Shown here in pieces: positions 43,583 to 50,265 of a DNA stretch of 60,328 nucleotides (position 1 is its first letter; each line of letters starts with the position of its first letter). The notes beneath the pieces are model-generated. The model made no database searches and had not been told where the DNA came from. It was given only the letters and a program-made list of their open reading frames with translations. Made by a program: the position numbers and the translations under genes. This stretch comes from Caldilineaceae bacterium (GTDB taxonomy: Bacteria; Chloroflexota; Anaerolineae; Caldilineales; Caldilineaceae). The DNA lies in assembly GCA_019637645.1 (NCBI GenBank), contig JAHBVH010000053.1:1-60328 (forward strand). Reading direction: 5' to 3'.

Positions 43583-44254
43583 TTAGCGTTCATTCGCCGC
43601 GTTTTTTCCTCCCGCCCCATCACTACTAATGGGTGGCTGTAGATGCCTACGGATGGGAAAGAGGGTTAGGAAGAGGCGATAGGCTTGGGCTTCTTCCGCA
43701 GCCGGGACGAACGGTAGCTCTTCAAATTCTTGGATCAAAGCGGCTAACTTCGTATAGAAAACTTCGGCTTGCGCAGCGGTAAGCTGGCGCATGTTCCAGG
43801 TCGAGAGCAATCGCCGTTGCGATAACACAGCTTCGTGTAGATCGACGATCTGGTCGGCGACACTTTGGGCCAATTGATTTTTGGTACTTTCAAAGAGAAG
43901 GGCTGTACCCAAGGGCAGCCCACTTTCATCGGTGGTGTTGGCGGCAAAGACCTCATCCTCAAACAAAAATAGATAGGCTGTGGCACGATAGGTCTTTTCG
44001 ACAATGCCAGAGACTAGCCGCGTTTGGATCACCCGGATCAAGCCATGCTGCTCTAGCAAATTGATATGATAGTACAACTTCTTGGGGACCGTTTCCAGCA
44101 CAGCCGCCAATTGTTTCACGGTCTGTGGCTCGCGCCGGAGTAGATCGACCAGCCGCGAACGGAGCGCATCCGAGAGCACCTTGAGCGTATCAAGATTCTG
44201 AATAAGCAGCTCTTGGGCAGGTTCAAGGTTAATGGGTTGGTTATTCTGCTCCAT
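43583..44254 (-). CDS. ArsR-like winged-helix transcriptional regulator
   Basis: 224-residue regulator. The N-terminal winged HTH is clear: DTLKVLSDALRSRLVDLLR, TVKQLAAVLETVPKKLYYHI, LLEQHGLIRVIQTRLVSGIVEKTYRAT; the region after residue ~115 is helical and unknown. The start is set at ATG 44254 (MEQNNQPIN), with AAAGAG upstream; the open frame continues to 44359 but passes through tandem operator-like repeats and is not expected to be coding. Placed upstream of the MFS gene, it probably controls that exporter and itself. ArsR-type regulators usually repress. Confidence 0.8.
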   Translation of the reverse strand: MEQNNQPINLEPAQELLIQNLDTLKVLSDALRSRLVDLLRREPQTVKQLAAVLETVPKKLYYHINLLEQHGLIRVIQTRLVSGIVEKTYRATAYLFLFEDEVFAANTTDESGLPLGTALLFESTKNQLAQSVADQIVDLHEAVLSQRRLLSTWNMRQLTAAQAEVFYTKLAALIQEFEELPFVPAAEEAQAYRLFLTLFPIRRHLQPPISSDGAGGKNAANER

Positions 44255-44267
44255 CGTAGTCTCTTTG

Positions 44268-44326
44268 GTCATCTTATTTATTTTGTCATCTAAATTTATT
44301 TTGTCATCTAATTTTATTTGGATGAC
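44268..44326. promoter_or_regulatory. Tandem operator-like repeats upstream of the regulator
   Basis: GTCATC is repeated at 44268, 44285 and 44303 (17- and 18-base spacing), each followed by an AT-rich tail ending in TTTATTTT or similar, and the block closes with the inverse GATGAC at 44321. It lies just upstream of the regulator ATG at 44254, so an autoregulatory operator is likely. Confidence 0.55.
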
Positions 44327-44380
44327 CATGATTGTAGCAGGGTTCTGGCACGTTGTCAACCCCGAAAAAGTAAGTGGTCA

Positions 44381-44506
44381 GGGCCATCGCGAACTTGGTG
44401 ATCGCGTCCGGATCAATCCGGTGGCTAACCGCGAAAAGCGCCCGCAGGCGCTTTTCGCGGTCAGTCGCGGGTTTTAACCCTGCTTGTTGGGGGTTCGCCA
44501 TTGCTC
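44381..44506. repeat. MITE-like element, family 2 (copy b)
   Basis: About 126 bases. Left end GGGCCATCGCGAACTTGGTG and right end GGTTCGCCATTGC are imperfect inverted ends, as in the copy at 17601. Inside is a perfect 14-base hairpin CCGCGAAAAGCGCC-CGCA-GGCGCTTTTCGCGG (44429-44460), then GCGGGTTTTAACCCTGC. Confidence 0.6.
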
Positions 44507-44574
44507 TGAGTAAGTGGTGTAGTTTCTGGCCTCTTCATGGTTTATTCACGTGGACGTGGTGTTGCAAAAGCTGG

Positions 44575-44604
44575 TTGCGCCGCTTTGCGGAGCTGACGTA
44601 CAAT
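44575..44604 (+). promoter_or_regulatory. Candidate promoter for the aminotransferase gene
   Basis: TTGCGC, 18 bases, TACAAT; 45 bases upstream of the ATG at 44649. The region between the regulator and this gene (44255-44648) otherwise holds only the repeats already listed. Confidence 0.4.
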
Positions 44605-44648
44605 AAAAAATTGGGTAAGAAAAAAACTTGCTTGTAAAAGGAGCATTC

Positions 44649-45569
44649 ATGACAATCAACAGCGCTAGCCATCTTGTCTATCTCAACGGTGAATGGATTC
44701 CCGCGCCCGAAGCCAAAATTTCTATTTTTGATGCCGCGGTGATGCTAGGGGATACCGTGACCGAATCGACCCGTACCTTTGGTCATCAAGCCTTTAAGCT
44801 CAAGGAGCATGTCGATCGCCTCTATAAGTCCCTCAAAGTCACCCGGATTGACCCGGGGCTCTCCCCAGCCGAAATGGTGGAGTTATCCAGCCAAGTCTTA
44901 GAGACCAATGTGACTAAGGTTGATCCCAAAATGGATCTTTGGTTGGTTCACAATATCTCACGCGGTCTCTTTGTCGCGGGCGCGGACCCGACCAAGCAAC
45001 GTTCCCAAGCGACGATTATCATTCACACGGCGCCGCTCTTGCTCAAGGATTGGGCGCGCTTTTACACCGAAGGCTGCCACGCTGTGACCCCCTTTAGTCG
45101 CGCCATCCCACCGGAATCATTGGACGCGCGCATCAAAAACCGGAGTCGTATGGCCTATACCTTGGCCGAGATGGAAGCGAAATTGGTCGATCCACAGGCC
45201 CAGAGTATTCTCCTCGATATTCATGGGAATGTGGCCGAGAACAAGGGCGGGAACTTTTTCATCTACAGCGAAGGCGTCCTCAAAACGCCCCATGCCCGCA
45301 GCGCGTTGGCCGGGATCAGTCGCGCCACAGTGCTCGAACTAGCGGCTCAACTTGCCATTCCCGTGCAAGTGACTGATTTCCAACCCTATGATATCTATAC
45401 GGCGGACGAAGCCTTTTTCACAAGTACACCCTACTGCATCATGCCCGCCACAAAATTTAATGGGCTGCCCGTGGGTGATGGTCAGGTGGGAAGTGTGACC
45501 AAACAGCTTCTGCACGCTTGGAGTGAGTTGGTGGGAGTGGATATTATTGCTCAGGCCCAACTTGGCTAA
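44649..45569 (+). CDS. Class IV aminotransferase (branched-chain or D-amino-acid type)
   Basis: PLP-dependent transaminase of 306 residues. NGEWIPAPEAKISIFDAAVMLGD opens the fold; the Schiff-base lysine is K163 in DARIKNRSRMAYTLAEMEA; VAENKGGNFFIY carries the conserved Glu/Asn; LAGISRATVLELAAQL follows the phosphate-binding region. Typical length (~290-310). ATG 44649 with AAAAGGAG upstream; the frame from 44628 is an extension. Class IV includes branched-chain aminotransferase, D-alanine transaminase and aminodeoxychorismate lyase; the first is most likely by motif, but this is not secure. Confidence 0.88.
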   Translation: MTINSASHLVYLNGEWIPAPEAKISIFDAAVMLGDTVTESTRTFGHQAFKLKEHVDRLYKSLKVTRIDPGLSPAEMVELSSQVLETNVTKVDPKMDLWLVHNISRGLFVAGADPTKQRSQATIIIHTAPLLLKDWARFYTEGCHAVTPFSRAIPPESLDARIKNRSRMAYTLAEMEAKLVDPQAQSILLDIHGNVAENKGGNFFIYSEGVLKTPHARSALAGISRATVLELAAQLAIPVQVTDFQPYDIYTADEAFFTSTPYCIMPATKFNGLPVGDGQVGSVTKQLLHAWSELVGVDIIAQAQLG

Positions 45570-45616
45570 TGCAAGATAACCTGTCAGTTTGGCTGGCCGC
45601 GAAACGATTTTGGCAA

Positions 45617-45645
45617 TTTGACAATTTTTTGTCGCTTAGGTAGGC
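45617..45645 (+). promoter_or_regulatory. Candidate promoter for the ABC substrate-binding gene
   Basis: Perfect TTGACA, 17 bases, TAGGCT (weak -10), 90 bases upstream of the ATG at 45736. The sequence GACAATTTTTTGTC around the -35 is also a palindrome and may be an operator. Confidence 0.4.
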
Positions 45646-45735
45646 TACGGCTCATTCCCCGAAGGTGGCGCAATTATTTGTAGCAAAGCTAGGGCTCGTT
45701 TGGCTTGCTCGGCGAGCCCGCAAGAGGAGTAAATT

Positions 45736-47439
45736 ATGCATCATACGGTAAATCGGTCACGGCGGCGGAAATATGAATGGCTGCTGGTCCTGGGCCTGGT
45801 TAGCAGCTTACTGTTTAGCGCTTGTGCGCCAGGTGCCCCGGCCCCAAGTGCCCCGGCTGACAGTGGCGAAACAGCCGCCGCCACGCCAGCAGCAGAGTCA
45901 TCGGCACCCGCCGCCGCGGGCGAAAAGGTGATGACGGGCGCGTGGGTTGGCCCCTGCTGTAATCCCATTGAGTTTCTTAATCCGTTGAGTGCTGGCGGTG
46001 GCTACCACTGGTTTAACAAGATCTTCAGCCATCTGGTGACCTATAATCTGGACTATACGGAGATCCTGCCCGATCTAGCCGAAAGCTGGAGCGTCTCGGA
46101 TGATGGGTTGGTCTGGACCTTGAACTTGCGGCAAGGCGTCACTTGGCATGATGGCACGCCTTTTACTGCCGACGATGTGATCTTCTCCGTCGAAGTCTGT
46201 GTGGATCCCAATACCACCTGTTGGCAAGCCGCCCCCCTGAGCGTCATTGCCGGTGCCCAGGCTTACATTGATGGCACTGCTGAAAGCATTAGTGGGCTGG
46301 TCGCTGTCGATGAGACGACCCTGCAAGTGACCACGGACGGTCCTAGCGCACCCTTCTTGGACGTGTTGGCCGAAACCTGGATCGTGCAAAAAGCCAGCTT
46401 AGGCGAAGTGGCGCGTGATCAAGTCGATAAAAGCGACTACTGGGCTACCCAATCGATTGGGACAGGCCCCTTTAAGTTTACCAGCTATGTCGAAGGCCAA
46501 TATATTGAAACGGTGCGCTTTGATGCTTACTGGCGCGGTGCACCAAAGCTGGATCGGTTGATTCGGCGGGAGTTCAAAGACCCCGCTACCGCGCTCCTGG
46601 CCTTTGATGCTGGTGAGATCGACTTCACCTATCTGACCAGTGATGAAGTTGAACGCGAAGCGCAAAACGCCAATGCGGTCATCCACCCTGGCCCTTCCCA
46701 GGTCGATAACGCGATTACGCTGAACCCTGAAAAGAATCCGGTTTTTGGCGACCCCAAATTCCGCCAAGCGATTCTCTACGCCATTGATCGCGCTTCGATC
46801 ATCGAAAGCCTCTATGGCGGCGCGGCCACCGCGGTGCCCTGTCTCTATGGCAACCCGATCTACTACCCAGCTGACATTGAGCCATATGACTACAACCCTG
46901 AAAAAGCCAAAGAACTGTTGGCCGAACTCGGTGTGGATCTGGCCGCTTTGGGTACCATTCCCTTTGACACCTACTACAACGATCAATTGTCGCAAGATGT
47001 CATGACCGTTATCCAGCAGAACCTGGCCGATGTCGGCATTCAGGTGGAACTCATGCCGCTCGATGGCGCGGCCTGGAGTGCGCGGTACTATGACAACAAA
47101 GAATCCTCCATGTCCTTGATCGGTGGGGCGAATGGGGCCGACCCCAATCGTGCGTACCAATACTTCTACTCTGCTTCGCCTGGCAACAATTATAAATATG
47201 CCAACACCGCATTGGATGAATTGTTGGACCAAGGGCGCAAAGAGATGGACCCAGCGGCTCGCGTCGCGATCTACCAAGACGCCTGCCGTGTCCTAGGCGA
47301 GGACCAGCCGTGGATCTTCCTCTGGCAGACCACGCGCTATGGCATTGTCTCGACCCGCATCAGTGACTTCCTCTTCACCCCGGCGGCTGGTGGTGGTTCC
47401 TACTACGACCAAGCCGAGCTGTGGGATATTACCGAGTAA
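45736..47439 (+). CDS. ABC transporter substrate-binding lipoprotein (peptide/nickel/oligosaccharide type)
   Basis: 567-residue family-5 solute-binding protein. Basic N-terminus, hydrophobic segment and lipobox LLFSAC with lipidated Cys30; then an Ala/Pro/Ser linker (about 31-65). The binding domain begins GAWVGPCCNPIEFLNPLS; classical blocks follow: ILPDLAESWSVSDDGLVWTL, GVTWHDGTPFTADDVIFSV, SIGTGPFKFTSYVEGQYIE, KFRQAILYAIDRASIIESLYG. ATG with GAGGAG upstream. The cognate permease genes start 132 bases downstream, separated by a hairpin (47458). Ligand could be peptides or oligosaccharides; the glycosidase remnant nearby favours the latter weakly. Confidence 0.93.
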   Translation: MHHTVNRSRRRKYEWLLVLGLVSSLLFSACAPGAPAPSAPADSGETAAATPAAESSAPAAAGEKVMTGAWVGPCCNPIEFLNPLSAGGGYHWFNKIFSHLVTYNLDYTEILPDLAESWSVSDDGLVWTLNLRQGVTWHDGTPFTADDVIFSVEVCVDPNTTCWQAAPLSVIAGAQAYIDGTAESISGLVAVDETTLQVTTDGPSAPFLDVLAETWIVQKASLGEVARDQVDKSDYWATQSIGTGPFKFTSYVEGQYIETVRFDAYWRGAPKLDRLIRREFKDPATALLAFDAGEIDFTYLTSDEVEREAQNANAVIHPGPSQVDNAITLNPEKNPVFGDPKFRQAILYAIDRASIIESLYGGAATAVPCLYGNPIYYPADIEPYDYNPEKAKELLAELGVDLAALGTIPFDTYYNDQLSQDVMTVIQQNLADVGIQVELMPLDGAAWSARYYDNKESSMSLIGGANGADPNRAYQYFYSASPGNNYKYANTALDELLDQGRKEMDPAARVAIYQDACRVLGEDQPWIFLWQTTRYGIVSTRISDFLFTPAAGGGSYYDQAELWDITE

Positions 47440-47457
47440 AGAGAGCATAAGGCGACT

Positions 47458-47494
47458 GGCGACGGGAGATTAGAGACTAACGTCTCCCGTCGCC
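47458..47494 (+). terminator. Hairpin after the substrate-binding gene
   Basis: GGCGACGGGAGA (47458-47469) and TCTCCCGTCGCC (47483-47494): perfect 12-base stem with a 13-base loop; outer GACTGGC/GCCAGTC pairs extend it. Such hairpins after solute-binding genes commonly limit read-through so that the binding protein is made in excess over its permeases. Confidence 0.65.
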
Positions 47495-47571
47495 GGTTTC
47501 TAGTTGCCAGTCTCTAGTCTTCAGTTTTCCTCTCGTTCCTTCGTCTTCTAGCAGGTAAGTGAGTACAATTC

Positions 47572-48528
47572 GTGGGACGTTATATCATTCGACGACTCTT
47601 GATCAATATCCCCGTGCTCTTTGGCATTACCATTCTGGTCTTTACCTTTACCCAATTAGCGCCGGGCGACCCTGTGTCGGCCTATCTCCGCCCCGAATTG
47701 GGCGCGAGTGCCGAGATGCGTGAGCAAGTACGCCGGCAACTCGGCTTGGATCAACCAGCGCCGGTACGCTATATGCGCTGGCTAGGGCAGACACTCCAAG
47801 GTAACTTGGGTTATCGCATGGTCGGTGGTCAACCGGTCAACGCTACCCTCGGACGGGCGTTGCGTGCTTCCGGCGTGTTGATGGGGGCTGCGCTCGTCAT
47901 TGGCTGTCTCTTTGGCATCCCGTTGGGCGTGCTCTCGGCGCTGCGCCAATACTCCAAGCTGGATTTTACCCTGACTGCCGTAGCCTTTCTCGGCGTTTCA
48001 TCGCCCTCGTTTCTGCTGGGGTTGGGTGGGCTCTATCTCTTTGGCCTGAAGTTGAAGATCTTCCCCATTGGAGGCATGTTTTCGGCGGGTGAAGCCTTCA
48101 CCCTGCTGGATTTTCTCCATCACCTGACCCTGCCCGCGTTGATCCTGGGCTTTGGCTATAACGCGATCCTCATGCGCTATACGCGCTCGTCCATGCTAGA
48201 GGTGATCCGCGCGGCCTATGTAACCACTGCGCGCGCTAAGGGCCTACGGGAGTACATGGTCGTCTTTCGCCATACCTTTCGCAATGCGCTTATTCCGGTG
48301 ATCACCATCATTGGGCTGGCCCTCCCCGAGATGGTGGGCGGTGCGGTGATTACCGAGACCGTCTTCACTTGGCCTGGTATGGGATCGCTGCTCGTCGATG
48401 CCGTTAACGGGCGCGACTATCCGCTCATTATGGGCATTAGCCTCTCGGTGGCCGTGGCGGTCTTGTTCGCCAACCTCATCACCGATATTACATACGCCTT
48501 TGTCGATCCACGGATTCGTTTTGGATAA
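47572..48528 (+). CDS. ABC transporter permease, DppB/OppB type
   Basis: 318-residue inner-membrane permease with six helices. GTG start (47572): GRYIIRRLLINIPVLFGITI is the standard DppB N-terminus; FTQLAPGDPVSAYL is the first periplasmic-loop motif; the EAA loop, which contacts the ATPase, is AYVTTARAKGLREYMVV with downstream HTFRNALIPVITIIG; EMVGGAVITETVF and the C-terminal DITYAFVDPRIRFG are typical. Two bases separate it from the next permease gene. No ATPase gene is found in the window, so the ATPases must be encoded elsewhere. Confidence 0.94.
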   Translation: MGRYIIRRLLINIPVLFGITILVFTFTQLAPGDPVSAYLRPELGASAEMREQVRRQLGLDQPAPVRYMRWLGQTLQGNLGYRMVGGQPVNATLGRALRASGVLMGAALVIGCLFGIPLGVLSALRQYSKLDFTLTAVAFLGVSSPSFLLGLGGLYLFGLKLKIFPIGGMFSAGEAFTLLDFLHHLTLPALILGFGYNAILMRYTRSSMLEVIRAAYVTTARAKGLREYMVVFRHTFRNALIPVITIIGLALPEMVGGAVITETVFTWPGMGSLLVDAVNGRDYPLIMGISLSVAVAVLFANLITDITYAFVDPRIRFG

Positions 48529-48530
48529 GT

Positions 48531-49433
48531 ATGACCGCACAAACACAATCTAGTTCTACGCTCTTGGCCCAAGCCGCGCGCGCTCATGTGCCCGAATCAC
48601 CAACGCGCCGTGCCATCCGTCGTTTCCGCCGCCACCGTTTGGCAATGGCTGGCTTGTTGATCATTCTCTTGTTGGTGGTAGCCTCTTTGCTCGGTTCCCA
48701 AAGTGCCGCTCTAGAACAAAATCTCCGCGGCATGAATCAACCACCCTCTGTGGATCACTGGTTCGGCACCGACCGCATCGGTCGCGACATTCTAGCGCGT
48801 ACGTTGGTAGGTGGTCGGATTTCGCTATCGGTTGGCTTGGTTGCCGTCGTCTTTTCTTGCTCGATTGGCATTGTCACCGGTGCCCTAGCAGGTTATTACC
48901 GCGGCTGGATCGATCATCTCATCATGCGCATTGTCGATGTCGTCTTGAGCTTTCCTGTCATCGTCTTGTTGCTCTGTGTGGCCTCCTTGGTCGGTCCCAG
49001 CATCTTTAATGTCATGGCGATGATTGGGCTGCTCACCTGGCCGGTACCCTGTCGCATCATGCGCAGCCAGTTCTTGACCCTGCGCGAGCGCGCTTATGTA
49101 GAAGCGGCCCACTGTTTGGGGGTCACCAATTTTCAGATTGCTGTACGCCATATTCTGCCCAATGCCCTTGCCCCGCTCTTGGTCTATGCCAGCTTTGGCG
49201 TGGCCACGGCTGTCTTGCTAGAAGCGGGGTTGAGTTATCTGGGCTTGGGGGTTCAGCCGCCCACGCCCAGTTGGGGGAACATGCTCAACACGGCGCGCAA
49301 TATCTCAACCATGGAGCGCAATGCATGGCAGTGGGTGCCACCGGCCATTACCACCGTTCTCTTTGTCCTAGCTGTCAACTTTGTGGGAGATGGCATTCGC
49401 GATGCGCTTGATCCCCAGACCACGGAACGCTAA
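48531..49433 (+). CDS. ABC transporter permease, DppC/OppC type
   Basis: 300-residue partner permease: N-terminal segment FRRHRLAMAGLLIILLLVVASLL, the DppC signature DHWFGTDRIGRDILARTLVGGRISLSVGL (seen in adjoining pieces), the EAA loop AYVEAAHCLGVTNFQIAVRH with ILPNALAPLLV, and C-terminal LAVNFVGDGIRDALDPQT. Start ATG 48531 follows the DppB stop by 2 bases. Ends the first transporter unit; a glycosidase remnant follows. Confidence 0.94.
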   Translation: MTAQTQSSSTLLAQAARAHVPESPTRRAIRRFRRHRLAMAGLLIILLLVVASLLGSQSAALEQNLRGMNQPPSVDHWFGTDRIGRDILARTLVGGRISLSVGLVAVVFSCSIGIVTGALAGYYRGWIDHLIMRIVDVVLSFPVIVLLLCVASLVGPSIFNVMAMIGLLTWPVPCRIMRSQFLTLRERAYVEAAHCLGVTNFQIAVRHILPNALAPLLVYASFGVATAVLLEAGLSYLGLGVQPPTPSWGNMLNTARNISTMERNAWQWVPPAITTVLFVLAVNFVGDGIRDALDPQTTER

Positions 49434-49516
49434 CCGCTCCGTTCGCCTTTGCTCTGCTCCCTCCTTGGCGAGCGTCTTCTGCCTGCGTTCGCCCATTTTC
49501 CAAAAAGGAACCACTC

Positions 49517-50091
49517 TTGAAAGTACAGCATGTCAATACTACCGATCTCCGCGCCGCCATTGCGCTGGGCTGCCAAACCATGCAAAGTGTCTTCAATGCG
49601 GATGACAATGCGATTCCCTTTTTTGGTTCGCGGGTCCGGCCCGAGGCATACTTGAGCTTGTGGGGGGCTCTGTCGCTTCGCTCTGCGAAGTCTACCGGGA
49701 GGTAACTCGGTTGGATGGGGCTGGCCATTGGGTGAATCTCCTCTTTGACCATGAGACCGATGCCATTCAAGTCGAATCTCCCTACACCCACCCCGCGCTC
49801 CGCCTACGGGTAAAGAAAGCCGCGCCCCTCTTCGTGCGCGTGCCGCCGTGGGTCGCACCCACGCAAATCGCGATAACCGGTGTGACGACCGCGCCAACCA
49901 TCACCAACGGTTATCTCTTTATTGCCGAGCCACCGGTCAATCGCTGGATTACGGTGGCCTTCCCCTTAGCCGAGCAAACCATTACGCTCCATCACCGCAC
50001 CCGCGATATTCGCGTGCAACTGGTTGGCGATGCCGTCGCTGCCATGGAGAACTTTGGCGCGGATCTAACTTTTTTCGAGCCGATGGTGTAG
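49517..50091 (+). pseudogene. Decayed glycoside-hydrolase-like gene (beta-L-arabinofuranosidase/DUF1680 type?)
   Basis: Two partial frames. The first (TTG 49517, AAGGA upstream, stop at 49705) gives VFNADDNAIPFFGSRVRPEAYLS, an N-terminal block seen in bacterial glycosidase-like proteins. A second, from about 49690 in another frame, carries LDGAGHWVNLLFDHETDAI and PLFVRVPPWVAPT; the RVPPW stretch resembles the C-terminal beta-domain motif of GH127/DUF1680 proteins. The whole catalytic centre is gone and the frames differ, so a large internal deletion plus shift occurred at about 49670-49690. Family identity is tentative. It lies right after the transporter genes. Confidence 0.6.
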
Positions 50092-50099
50092 TCTATAGA

Positions 50100-50173
50100 A
50101 GTTACGCACCTGGACCAGAGCCGACCGGTTTGGAAAGCCTGTCGGCTCTCTTTTCACCCAAACAACTGCGTAA
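50100..50173. repeat. MITE-like element, family 1 (copy b)
   Basis: Starts AGTTACGCACCTGG and ends CCAAACAACTGCGTAA, with an imperfect palindrome AGAGCCGACCGGTTT / AAAGCCTGTCGGCTCT inside. It matches, in reverse orientation, the ends of the 6443-6501 element. It lies between the glycosidase remnant and the convergent helicase gene. Confidence 0.55.
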
Positions 50174-50265
50174 TGCCTAAGTCAATCAATAGACGTTGGG
50201 TACGAGATGGCTGCCGCTTGAAAAGGCCGGTCATCTCGATGCAACCATTCCCTGCCACTCATTTG

